Of a stretch of 64,000 nt of DNA, positions 1 through 11,625 are shown piece after piece (positions within the stretch are counted from its first letter, which is position 1; each line of letters begins with the position of its first letter). Both the position numbers and the translations under genes were made by a program. Origin of the DNA: Hippophae tibetana (Eukaryota > Streptophyta > Magnoliopsida > Rosales > Elaeagnaceae); NCBI GenBank assembly GCA_037013495.1, contig JAZDXN010000022.1, positions 124,001 to 188,000 on the forward strand. The letters are read 5' to 3'. Below the pieces are notes generated by a model. The model did no database searches, was not told where the DNA came from, and was given only the letters and a program-made list of their open reading frames with translations.

Positions 1-10
1 TGATATTTAA

Positions 11-541
11 CCGTTAATTAGTAAATAATTATTTTATTTAATATAATATATATATTTATAGTTTTTACTTGTGTCATTTTATTAAATTATTTCGTATAAA
101 GGAAATGTTTTATGTGTTTAGCATTTTTAATAACATTTAGTATAAACTAGTACGTATTAGTTTATTTATTTGAGATTATTATATCATATTTCATTTTTAT
201 CAAACAAAATAAGACATTTTGTTAGTTAAATTACACTAAACTAATTTATTTTGACCCAAATTAGTTGGGAAAAATAATGATTTTGTGTTATATTAACTTA
301 TATATATATAAGTATTTTGTAGTGAGATAATTTATGAAATTTTATAATACTTATTTATATTTGTAGAATTAGTAGACTTAATACTAATTATAAAGTCAAT
401 AAATCTAATAAATAGGTTTCAATTTTGTTTTGCATAATTTAATTGTATATTGTACCATCATGTCTACAATCTATTTCTATTTAAATTTGATTTTTTAATT
501 TCATGTAATATTAAAATACATGTGGTATGTATGATATTTCA
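11..541 (+). repeat. A half of the unit (reference copy)
   Basis: This is the first half of unit 1, about 531 bp, used as the reference A half. In order it holds the anchor ccgttaattag, a short AT run, the block tataaactagtacgta, a tttatttgagatta block, the palindromic cttatatatatataag (297-312), and a tail with ccatcatgtctacaatc. Compared with the B half, A has an extra segment of about 35 bp around the palindrome and a longer tail. The anchor blocks occur in the same order in both halves, so the two are ancient duplicates. Confidence 0.85.
297..312. repeat. Perfect 16-bp palindrome cttatatatatataag
   Basis: The word is its own reverse complement. It occurs at this place in the A half of most O, P and Q units. 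In R it is lost (cttatatat running on into attttgtag). In S it is broken (tatatacaag) or shortened to the 12-bp palindrome cttatatataag. It could extrude as a cruciform; no function is shown. Confidence 0.8.
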
Positions 542-1052
542 CCCTCAATTGTTAAATAATTATTTCATTTAATCTAATATATATATTTATAGATTTTACT
601 TATGTTTTAATTATTTCATACAGGAAAAACTTTAGGTTTTATTTATTTGTTTTTATGATTTTAATAATATTTAGTAAAAACTAGTACGCGTTAATTAATT
701 TATAAGAGATTATTATATGATATTTCATTTTTATAAAACAAAATTAGACATTTGGTTAGTTAAATTATATTAAATTAATTTATTTTGTCTCAAATTAGTT
801 GGTCAAAATAATGATTTTAAAAGAAGATAACTTATGAAATTTTGTAATTCTAATTTATGTTTGGAAAATTATTAGATGTTGACCTAATTATATACTAATA
901 CATGAAATATTTTTTCTATAATAAAAACTAAATATGCATAAATAATCATACAGTGTTGCTTGATATAGGTTTAAAAATTATTTTCATAATTTAAATAATT
1001 TAATTGCATATTTCACCATCATCTAATATTAAGATTTGTGAATGATATTTCA
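542..1052 (+). repeat. B half of the unit (reference copy)
   Basis: This is the second half of unit 1, about 511 bp. It starts at ccctcaattg, which aligns with the A-half anchor, and continues with taaataattatttcattt, the core aaactagtacgcgttaatt, ttataaaacaaaattag, and aataatgattttaaaag. The tail holds atgcataaataatcat and ends in a caccatcatctaatattaag block that also ends the A half. B lacks the long palindrome of A. ACTAGT sites at 147 (A), 680 (B) and 1187 (next A) show the alternating 533/507-bp spacing of the halves. Confidence 0.85.
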
Positions 1053-2108
1053 CCGTTAATTAGTAAATAATTATTTTATTTAATCTTATATATATTTATA
1101 GTTTTTACTTGTGTGATTTTATTAAATTATTTCGTATAAAGGAAATATTTTTATGTGTTTAGCATTTTTAATAACATTTAGTATAAACTAGTACCTATTA
1201 GTTTATTTATTTGAGATTATTATATCATAATTCATTTTTATCAAAGAAAATAAGACATTTTGTTAGTTAAATTACACTAAACTAATTTATTTTGTCCCGA
1301 ATTATTTGGGAAAAATAATGATTTTGTGTTATATTAACTTATATATATATAAGTATTTTGTAGTTAGATAATTTATGAAATTTTATAATTCTTATTTATA
1401 TTTGTAGAATTATTACACTTAAAACTAATTATAAAGTCAATAAATCTAATAAATAGGTTTAAAATTTGTTTTGCATAATTTAATTTTATATATTGTACCA
1501 TCATGTGTACAATCTACTTCTATTTAAATTTTTATTTTTTTAATTTCATCTAATATTAAGATACATGTGCTATGTATGATATTTCACCCTCAACTGGTAA
1601 ATAATTATTTAATTTAATCTAATATATATATTTATTGATTTTATTTATGTTTGAATTTTTTTTTTCATTATTTCATACAGGAAAAACTTTAGGTTTTATT
1701 TATTTATTTTTAACATTTTTAACAATATTTAGTATAAATTAGTACGCGTTAATTAATTTATAAGAGATTATTATATGATATTTCATTTTTATAAAACAAA
1801 ATTAGATATTTGGTTAGTTAAATTATATTAAATGAATTTATTTTGTTTCAATTTAGTTGGTAAAAATAATGATTTTAAAAGAAGATAACTTATGAAATTT
1901 TGTAATTAATTTATGTTTGGAAAATTATTAGATGTTGTCCTAATTATAAACTAATACGTGAAATATTTTTTCGATAATAAACACTAAATATGCATAAATA
2001 ATCATACAGTGTTCCTTGATATAGGTTTAAAAATTATTTTCATAATTTAAATAATTTAATTGCATGTTGCACCATCATATAATATTAAGATTTGTGAATA
2101 ATATTTAA
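1053..2108 (+). repeat. Unit 2, class O
   Basis: 1056 bp. Markers are tagtacctattag, tcccgaattatttggg, ttattgattttatttatg, agatatttggttag and a shortened gtaattaatttatg. All recur in unit 26 at 26,060, about 25,007 bp downstream. Confidence 0.9.
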
Positions 2109-3165
2109 CCGTTAATTAGTAAATAATTATTTTATTTAATCTTATATATATATATTTATAGTTTTTACTTGTGTGATTTTATTAAATTATTTCGTATAAA
2201 GAAAATATTTTTATGTGTTTAGCATTTTTAATAACATTTAGTATAAACTAGTACCTATTAGTTTATTTATTTGAGATTATTATATCATATTTCATTTTTA
2301 TCAAACAAAATAAGACATTTTGTTACTTAAATTACACTAAACTAATTTATTTTGTCCCGAATTAGTTGGGAAAAATAATGATTTTGTGTTATATTAACTT
2401 ATATATATATAAGTATTTTGTAGTGAGATAATTTATGAAATTTTATAATCCTTATTTATATTTGTAGAATTATTAGACTTAAAACTAATTATAAAGTCAA
2501 TAAATCTAATAAATAGGTTTAAAATTTGTTTTGCATAATTTAATTTTATATATTGTACCATCATGTCTACAATCTACTTCTATTTAAGTTTTGATTTTTT
2601 AATTTCATCTAATATTAAGATACATGTGGTATGTATGATATTTTACCCTCAATAGGTAAATAATTATTTCATTTAGTCTAATATATATATTTATAGCTTT
2701 TACTTATGTTTTAATTATTTTAATTATTTCATACAGGAAAAACTTTAGATTTTATTTATTTGTTTTTGTTATTTTAATAATATTTAGTACAAACTAGTAC
2801 GCGTTAATTAATTTATAAGAGATTATTATATGATATTTCATTTTTAGAAAACAAAATTAGACATTTGGTTATTTAAATTATATTAAATTAATTTATTTTG
2901 TCTCAAATTAGTTGCTAAAAATAACGATTTTAAAAGAAGATAACTTATGAAATTTTGTAATTCTAATTTATGTTTGGAAAATTATTAGATGTTGTCATAA
3001 TTATAAACTAATACGTGAAATAGTTTTTCGATAATAAAAACTAAATATGCATAAATAATCATATAGTGTTGCTTGATATAGGTTTAAAAATTATTTCCAT
3101 AATTTAAATAATTTAATTTCATATTTCAACATCATTTAATATTAAGATTTGTGAATGATATTTAA
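2109..3165 (+). repeat. Unit 3, class O (O3 subtype)
   Basis: 1057 bp. Diagnostic markers are gtataaagaaaatat, gacttaaaactaat, caataggtaaataat, catttagtctaat and a B half with ttgctaaaaataacg. The last part of B (ttatttccataat, aacatcatttaat) is of the kind that ends S units. It recurs as unit 27 at 27,117 and as the second part of unit 33. Confidence 0.9.
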
Positions 3166-4237
3166 CCGTTAATTAGTAAATAATTATTTTATTTAATCTA
3201 ATATATATATATATATATATATATAGTTTTTACTTGTGTCATTTTATTAAATTATTTTGTATAAAGGAAATGTTTTATGTGTTTAGCATTTTTAATAACA
3301 TTTAGTATAAACTAGTACGTATTAGTTTATTTATTTGAGATTATTATATCATATTTCATTTTTTTCAAACAAAATAAGACATTTTGTTAGTTAAATTACA
3401 CTAAACTAATTTATTTTAACCCGAATTAGTTGGGAAAACTAAGGATTTTGTGTTATATTAACTTATATATATATAAGTATTTTGGAGTGAGATAATTTAT
3501 GAAATTTTATAATCCTTATTTATATTTGTAGAATTATTAGACTTCATACTAATTATAAAGTCAATAAATCTAATAAATAGGATTAAATTTTGTTTCGCAT
3601 AATTTAATTGTATATTATACCATCACGTCTACGGTATAGGTAATCTCCTTCTATTTAAATTTTGATTTTTTAATTTCATCTAATATGAAGATACATGTGA
3701 TATGTATGATATTTCACTCTCAATTGGTAAATAATTATTTCATTTAATATAATATATATATTTATAGCTTTTACTTATGTTTTAATTATTTTAATTATTT
3801 CATACAGGAAAAACTTTAGGTTTTATTTATTTGTTTTTAACATTTTTAATAATATTTAGTACAAACTAGTACACGTTAATTAATTTATAAGATATTATTA
3901 TATGATATTTAATTTTTATAAAACAAAATTAGACATTTGGTTAGTTAAATTATATTAAATTAATTTATTTTGTCTCAAATTAGTTGGTAAAAATAATGAT
4001 TTTAAAAGACGATAACTTATGAAATTTTGTAATTCTAATTTATGTTTGGAAAATTATTAGATGTTGTCATAATTATAAACTAATACGTGAAATATTTTTT
4101 CGATAATAAAAACGAAATATGCATAAATAATCATATAGTGTTGCTTGATATAGGTTTAAAAATTATTTTCATAATTTAAATAATTTAATTGCATATTTCA
4201 CCATCATCTAATATTAAGATTTGTGAATGATATTTAA
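3166..4237 (+). repeat. Unit 4, class P
   Basis: 1072 bp. It opens with a 25-bp AT run, followed by ttttgtataaaggaaatg, cttcatactaat, tttcgcataat, the cacgtctacggtatagg insertion, aatatgaagatac and, in B, tacacgtt and aaaacgaaat. It is the first unit of the first P-Q-R-S repeat and nearly matches unit 8, with cactctc for caccctc and ttttaaccc for tttgaaccc. Confidence 0.9.
3201..3225. repeat. (AT)n run, unit 4, 25 bp
   Basis: This dinucleotide run at the start of a P unit replaces the short run plus ttatag found in other classes and leads directly into tagttttt. Confidence 0.9.
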
Positions 4238-5300
4238 CCGTTAATTAGTAAATAATTATTTTATTTAATCTAATATATATATTTATAGTTTTTACTTGTG
4301 TCATTTTATTAAATTATTTCTTATAAAGGAAATTGTTTTATGTTTTTAGCATTTTTAATAACATTTAGTATAAACTAGTACGTATTAGTTTATTTATTTG
4401 AGATTATTATATCATATTTCATTTTTTTCAAACAAAATAAGACATTTTGTTAGTTAAATTACACTAAACTAATTTATTTTAACCCGAATTAGTTGGGAAA
4501 ACTAAGGATTTTGTGTTATATTAACTTATATATATATAAGTATTTTGGAGTGAGATAATTTATGAAATTTTATAATCCTTATTTATATTTGTAGAATTAT
4601 TAGACTTCATACTAATTATAAAGTCCATAAATCTAATAAATAGGATTAAATTTTGTTTTGCATAATTTAATTGTATATTGTACTATCACGTCTACGGTAT
4701 AGGTAATCTCCTTCTATTTAAATTTTGATTTTTTAATTTCATCTAATATTAAGATACATGTGGTATGTATGATATTTCACCCTCCATTGGTAAATAATTA
4801 TTTCATTTAATCTAATATATATATTTATAGCTTTTACTTATGTTTTAATTATTTTAATTATTTCATATAGGAAAAACTTTAGGTTTTATTTATTTGTTTT
4901 TAACATTTTTAATAATATTTAGTACAAACTAGTACGCGTTAATTAATTTATAAGAGATTATTATATGATATTTAATTTTTATAAAACAAAATTAGACATT
5001 TGGTTAGTTAAATTATATTAAATTAATTTATTTTGTCTCAAATTAGTTGGTAAAAATAATGATTTTAAAAGACGATAACTTATGAAATTTTGTAATTCTA
5101 ATTTATGTTTGGAAAATTATTAGATGTTGTCATAATTATAAACTAATACGTGAAATATTTTTTCGATAATAAAAACTAAATATGCATAAATAATCATATA
5201 GTGTTGCTTGATATAGGTTTAAAAATTATTTTCATAATTTAAATAATTTAATTGCATATTTCACCATCATCTAATATTAAGATTTGTGAATGATATTTAA
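4238..5300 (+). repeat. Unit 5, class Q
   Basis: 1063 bp. Markers are cttataaaggaaattg, ttttttcaaac, aaagtccataaatc, actatcacgtctacgg, caccctccattgg and, in B, catataggaaaaac, tacgcgtt and atttaattttt. It is the second member of PQRS and closely matches units 9 and 12. Confidence 0.9.
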
Positions 5301-6351
5301 CCGTTAATTAGTAAATAATTATTTTATTTAATCTAATATATATATTTATAGTTTTTACTTGTGTCATTTTATTAAATTATTTCTTATAAAGGAATATTTT
5401 TATGTTTTTAGCATTTTTAATAACATTTAGTATAAACTAGTACATATTAGTTTATTTATTTGAGATTATTATATCATATTTCATTTTTATCAAACAAAAT
5501 AAGACATTTGTTTTGTTAAATTACACTAAACTAATTTAATTTGACCCGAATTAGTTAGGAAAACTAATGATTTTGTGTTATATTAACTTATATATATATA
5601 TATTTTGTAGTGAGATGATTTATGAAATTTTATAATCCTTATTTATATTTGTAGAATTATTAAACTTAATACTAATTATAAATTCAATAAATCTAATAAA
5701 TAGGTTTAAATTTTATTTTGCATAATTTAATTGTATATTGTACCATCATGTCTACAATCTCTTTCTATTTAAATTTTGATTTTTTAATTTCATCTAATAT
5801 TAAGATACATGTCGTATGTATGATATTTTACCCTAAATTGGTAAATAATTATTTCATTTAATCTAATATATATATTTATTGATTTTACTTATGTTTGAAT
5901 ATTTTTTAATTATTTCATAAAGCAAAAACTTTAGGTTTTATTTATTTATTTTTGACATTTTTAACAATATTTAGTATAAACTAGTACGCGTTAATTAATT
6001 TATAAGAGATTATTATATGATATTTCATTTTTATAAAACAAAATTAGACATTTGGTTAGTTAAATTATATTAAATTAATTTATTTTGTCTCAAATTAGTT
6101 GGTAAAAATAATGATTTTAAAAGAAGATAACTTATGAAATTTTGATATTCTAATTTATGTTTGGAAAATTATTAGATGTTGTCCTAATTATAAATAATAT
6201 GTGAAATATGTTTTCGATAATAAAAGCTAAATATGCATAAATAATCATACAGTGTTGCTTGATAAAGGTTTAAAAATTATTTTCATAATTTAAATAATTT
6301 AATCGCTTATTGCACCATCATCTAATATTAAGATTTATGAATAATATTTAA
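5301..6351 (+). repeat. Unit 6, class R
   Basis: 1051 bp. Markers are ggaatatttttatg, tagtacatattag, gacatttgttttg, gaattagttaggaaaac, catgtcgtatgtatg and tttaccctaaattgg. The B half is the most distinct of all classes: ttattgattttac, cataaagcaaaaac, gatattctaat, aataatatgtgaaatatg, aaaagctaaat, ttgataaagg and aatcgcttattgc. Confidence 0.9.
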
Positions 6352-7393
6352 CCGTTAATTAGTAAATAATTATTTTATTTAATCTAATATATATATTTAT
6401 AGTTTTTACTTGTGTGATTTTTTTAATTTATTTCGTATAAAGGAAATGTTTTATGTGTTTAGCATTTTTAATAACATTTAGTATAAACTAGTACGTATTA
6501 GTTTATTTATTTGAGATTATTATATCATATTTCATTTTTATCAAACAAAATAAGAAGATTTGTTAGTTAAATTACACTAAACTAATTTATTTTAACCCGA
6601 ATTAGTTGGGAAAACTAAGGAATTTGTGTTATATTAACTTATATATACAAGTATTTTGTAGTTAGATAATTTATGAAATTTTATAATCCTTATTTATATT
6701 TGTAGAATTATTAGACTTAATACTAATTATAAAGTCAATAAATCTAATAAATAGGTTTAAATTTTGTTTTGCATAATTTAATTGTATATTGTACCATCAT
6801 GTCTACAATCTCCTTCTTTTTAAATTTTGATTTTTTAATTTCATCTAATATTAAGATACATGTGGTATGTATGATATTTCACCCACAATTGGTAAATACT
6901 TATTTCATTTAATCTAATATATATATTTATAGCTTTTACTTATGTTTTAATTATTTCATACAGGAAAAACTTTAGGTTTTATTTATTTGTTTTTAACATT
7001 TTTAATAATATTTAGTACAAACTAGTACGTGTTAATTAATTTATAAGAGATTATTATATGATATTTCATTTTTATAAAACAAAATTAGACATTTGGTTAG
7101 TTAAATTATTTTAAATTAATTTATTTTGTCTCAAATTAGTTGGTCAAAATAATGATTTTAAAAGACGATAACTTATGAAATTTTTTAATTCTAATTTATG
7201 TTTGGAAAATTATTAGATGTTGTCATAATTATAAACTAATACGTGAAATATTTTTTCGATAATAAAAACTAAATATCCATAAATAATCATATAGTGTTGC
7301 TTGATATAGGTTTAAAAATTATTTCCATAATTTAAATAATTTAATTTCATATTTCAACATCATTTAATATTAAGATTTGTGAATGATATTTAA
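6352..7393 (+). repeat. Unit 7, class S
   Basis: 1042 bp. Markers are the gtgatttttttaattt start, agaagatttgttag, aaggaatttgtg, tatatacaag, acaatctccttctttt and cacccacaattgg with taaatactt. B has tacgtgtt, a single ttttaatta step, ttttttaattct, aaatatcc and the aacatcatttaat end. It differs from unit 11 by ggtcaaaat for ggtaaaaat. Confidence 0.9.
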
Positions 7394-7424
7394 CCGTTAA
7401 TTAGTAAATAATTATTTTATTTAA

Positions 7425-7460
<36 letters not shown>

Positions 7461-8469
7461 TTTACTTGTGTCATTTTATTAAATTATTTTGTATAAAGGA
7501 AATGTTTTATGTGTTTAGCATTTTTAATAACATTTAGTATAAACTAGTACGTATTAGTTTATTTATTTGAGATTATTATATCATATTTCATTTTTTTCAA
7601 ACAAAATAAGACATTTTGTTAGTTAAATTACACTAAACTAATTTATTTGAACCCGAATTAGTTGGGAAAACTAAGGATTTTGTGTTATATTAACTTATAT
7701 ATATATAAGTATTTTGGAGTGAGATAATTTATGAAATTTTATAATCCTTATTTATATTTGTAGAATTATTAGACTTCATACTAATTATAAAGTCAATAAA
7801 TCTAATAAATAGGATTAAATTTTGTTTCGCATAATTTAATTGTATATTGTACCATCACGTCTACGGTATAGGTAATCTCCTTCTATTTAAATTTTGATTT
7901 TTTAATTTCATCTAATATGAAGATACATGTGATATGTATGATATTTCACCCTCAATTGGTAAATAATTATTTCATTTAATATAATATATATATTTATAGC
8001 TTTTACTTATGTTTTAATTATTTTAATTATTTCATACAGGAAAAACTTTAGGTTTTATTTATTTGTTTTTAACATTTTTAATAATATTTAGTACAAACTA
8101 GTACACGTTAATTAATTTATAAGATATTATTATATGATATTTAATTTTTATAAAACAAAATTAGACATTTGGTTAGTTAAATTATATTAAATTAATTTAT
8201 TTTGTCTCAAATTAGTTGGTAAAAATAATGATTTTAAAAGACGATAACTTATGAAATTTTGTAATTCTAATTTATGTTTGGAAAATTATTAGATGTTGTC
8301 ATAATTATAAACTAATACGTGAAATATTTTTTCGATAATAAAAACGAAATATGCATAAATAATCATATAGTGTTGCTTGATATAGGTTTAAAAATTATTT
8401 TCATAATTTAAATAATTTAATTGCATATTTCACCATCATCTAATATTAAGATTTGTGAATGATATTTAA
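7394..8469 (+). repeat. Unit 8, class P
   Basis: 1076 bp, among the longest intact units because its opening AT run is 29 bp. It is otherwise almost unit 4, with tttgaacccgaatt, caccctcaattgg, tacacgtt and aaaacgaaat. Confidence 0.9.
7429..7457. repeat. (AT)n run, unit 8, 29 bp
   Basis: Joint longest of the class-P runs; it accounts for the 4-bp length difference between PQRS copies 1 and 2. Confidence 0.9.
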
Positions 8470-9532
8470 CCGTTAATTAGTAAATAATTATTTTATTTAA
8501 TCTAATATATATATTTATAGTTTTTACTTGTGTCATTTTATTAAATTATTTCTTATAAAGGAAATTGTTTTATGTTTTTAGCATTTTTAATAACATTTAG
8601 TATAAACTAGTACGTATTAGTTTATTTATTTGAGATTATTATATCATATTTCATTTTTTTCAAACAAAATAAGACATTTTGTTAGTTAAATTACACTAAA
8701 CTAATTTATTTTAACCCGAATTAGTTGGGAAAACTAAGGATTTTGTGTTATATTAACTTATATATATATAAGTATTTTGGAGTGAGATAATTTATGAAAT
8801 TTTATAATCCTTATTTATATTTGTAGAATTATTAGACTTCATACTAATTATAAAGTCCATAAATCTAATAAATAGGATTAAATTTTGTTTTGCATAATTT
8901 AATTGTATATTGTACTATCACGTCTACGGTATAGGTAATCTCCTTCTATTTAAATTTTGATTTTTTAATTTCATCTAATATTAAGATACATGTGGTATGT
9001 ATGATATTTCACCCTCCATTGGTAAATAATTATTTCATTTAATCTAATATATATATTTATAGCTTTTACTTATGTTTTAATTATTTTAATTATTTCATAT
9101 AGGAAAAACTTTAGGTTTTATTTATTTGTTTTTAACATTTTTAATAATATTTAGTACAAACTAGTACGCGTTAATTAATTTATAAGAGATTATTATATGA
9201 TATTTAATTTTTATAAAACAAAATTAGACATTTGGTTAGTTAAATTATATTAAATTAATTTATTTTGTCTCAAATTAGTTGGTAAAAATAATGATTTTAA
9301 AAGACGATAACTTATGAAATTTTGTAATTCTAATTTATGTTTGGAAAATTATTAGATGTTGTCATAATTATAAACTAATACGTGAAATATTTTTTCGATA
9401 ATAAAAACTAAATATGCATAAATAATCATATAGTGTTGCTTGATATAGGTTTAAAAATTATTTTCATAATTTAAATAATTTAATTGCATATTTCACCATC
9501 ATCTAATATTAAGATTTGTGAATGATATTTAA
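8470..9532 (+). repeat. Unit 9, class Q
   Basis: 1063 bp, with the Q markers ggaaattgttttatg, gtccataaatc, caccctccattgg and catatagg. Units 9-11 are repeated at once as units 12-14 with identical unit lengths. Confidence 0.9.
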
Positions 9533-10583
9533 CCGTTAATTAGTAAATAATTATTTTATTTAATCTAATATATATATTTATAGTTTTTACTTGTGTCATT
9601 TTATTAAATTATTTCTTATAAAGGAATATTTTTATGTTTTTAGCATTTTTAATAACATTTAGTATAAACTAGTACATATTAGTTTATTTATTTGAGATTA
9701 TTATATCATATTTCATTTTTATCAAACAAAATAAGACATTTGTTTTGTTAAATTACACTAAACTAATTTAATTTGACCCGAATTAGTTAGGAAAACTAAT
9801 GATTTTGTGTTATATTAACTTATATATATATATATTTTGTAGTGAGATGATTTATGAAATTTTATAATCCTTATTTATATTTGTAGAATTATTAAACTTA
9901 ATACTAATTATAAATTCAATAAATCTAATAAATAGGTTTAAATTTTATTTTGCATAATTTAATTGTATATTGTACCATCATGTCTACAATCTCTTTCTAT
10001 TTAAATTTTGATTTTTTAATTTCATCTAATATTAAGATACATGTCGTATGTATGATATTTTACCCTAAATTGGTAAATAATTATTTCATTTAATCTAATA
10101 TATATATTTATTGATTTTACTTATGTTTGAATATTTTTTAATTATTTCATAAAGCAAAAACTTTAGGTTTTATTTATTTATTTTTGACATTTTTAACAAT
10201 ATTTAGTATAAACTAGTACGCGTTAATTAATTTATAAGAGATTATTATATGATATTTCATTTTTATAAAACAAAATTAGACATTTGGTTAGTTAAATTAT
10301 ATTAAATTAATTTATTTTGTCTCAAATTAGTTGGTAAAAATAATGATTTTAAAAGAAGATAACTTATGAAATTTTGATATTCTAATTTATGTTTGGAAAA
10401 TTATTAGATGTTGTCCTAATTATAAATAATATGTGAAATATGTTTTCGATAATAAAAGCTAAATATGCATAAATAATCATACAGTGTTGCTTGATAAAGG
10501 TTTAAAAATTATTTTCATAATTTAAATAATTTAATCGCTTATTGCACCATCATCTAATATTAAGATTTATGAATAATATTTAA
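9533..10583 (+). repeat. Unit 10, class R
   Basis: 1051 bp, a standard R unit: gacatttgttttg, gagatgatttatg, accctaaattgg, cataaagc, and a cagtgttgcttgataaagg tail. Confidence 0.9.
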
Positions 10584-11625
10584 CCGTTAATTAGTAAATA
10601 ATTATTTTATTTAATCTAATATATATATTTATAGTTTTTACTTGTGTGATTTTTTTAATTTATTTCGTATAAAGGAAATGTTTTATGTGTTTAGCATTTT
10701 TAATAACATTTAGTATAAACTAGTACGTATTAGTTTATTTATTTGAGATTATTATATCATATTTCATTTTTATCAAACAAAATAAGAAGATTTGTTAGTT
10801 AAATTACACTAAACTAATTTATTTTAACCCGAATTAGTTGGGAAAACTAAGGAATTTGTGTTATATTAACTTATATATACAAGTATTTTGTAGTTAGATA
10901 ATTTATGAAATTTTATAATCCTTATTTATATTTGTAGAATTATTAGACTTAATACTAATTATAAAGTCAATAAATCTAATAAATAGGTTTAAATTTTGTT
11001 TTGCATAATTTAATTGTATATTGTACCATCATGTCTACAATCTCCTTCTTTTTAAATTTTGATTTTTTAATTTCATCTAATATTAAGATACATGTGGTAT
11101 GTATGATATTTCACCCACAATTGGTAAATACTTATTTCATTTAATCTAATATATATATTTATAGCTTTTACTTATGTTTTAATTATTTCATACAGGAAAA
11201 ACTTTAGGTTTTATTTATTTGTTTTTAACATTTTTAATAATATTTAGTACAAACTAGTACGTGTTAATTAATTTATAAGAGATTATTATATGATATTTCA
11301 TTTTTATAAAACAAAATTAGACATTTGGTTAGTTAAATTATTTTAAATTAATTTATTTTGTCTCAAATTAGTTGGTAAAAATAATGATTTTAAAAGACGA
11401 TAACTTATGAAATTTTTTAATTCTAATTTATGTTTGGAAAATTATTAGATGTTGTCATAATTATAAACTAATACGTGAAATATTTTTTCGATAATAAAAA
11501 CTAAATATCCATAAATAATCATATAGTGTTGCTTGATATAGGTTTAAAAATTATTTCCATAATTTAAATAATTTAATTTCATATTTCAACATCATTTAAT
11601 ATTAAGATTTGTGAATGATATTTAA
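10584..11625 (+). repeat. Unit 11, class S
   Basis: 1042 bp, a standard S unit with agaagatttg, tatatacaag, cacccacaattgg, tacgtgtt and ttttttaattct. It is followed directly by a Q unit, not a P unit, so the PQRS order is broken at 11,626. Confidence 0.9.

Larger units (their letters stand above)
11..1052 (+). repeat. Unit 1, class O
   Basis: 1042 bp. The A half reads ttgacccaaattagttggg with aaaaataatg, and the B half has a single ttttaatta before tttcataca. B carries atactaatacatgaaat and tttctataat. It matches unit 25 at 25,009 apart from a 9-bp step in B and a few substitutions. Confidence 0.9.
3166..7393 (+). repeat. Higher-order repeat P-Q-R-S, copy 1
   Basis: Four units of different class (starts 3166, 4238, 5301, 6352) form one 4228-bp repeat. 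The next 4232 bp repeat the same four classes in order with few differences: AT-run length, cactctc/caccctc, tatattata/tatattgta and ggtcaaaat/ggtaaaaat. Units within the block differ far more from each other than from their counterparts one block away, which defines a higher-order repeat. Confidence 0.92.
7394..11625 (+). repeat. Higher-order repeat P-Q-R-S, copy 2
   Basis: 4232 bp with unit starts 7394, 8470, 9533 and 10584. The 4-bp excess over copy 1 equals the difference in the opening AT run (29 against 25 bp). Its last three units are then repeated. Confidence 0.92.

Noticed and set aside
630-650. Telomere-like ttttaggttt in the B half
   Set aside because: It is a single occurrence per unit of tttagg, not a tandem run, and is explained by the satellite consensus.
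4090-4125. Possible CENP-B-box-like site (tttcgataataaaaacgaaa)
   Set aside because: The required spacing and the CGGG part of the box are absent. Only ttcg and a distant cg are shared by chance.
4300-4350. Yeast ARS-type match (ttttatgtttt) in Q and R units
   Set aside because: An 11-bp A+T-rich degenerate word is expected by chance many times in DNA of this composition.
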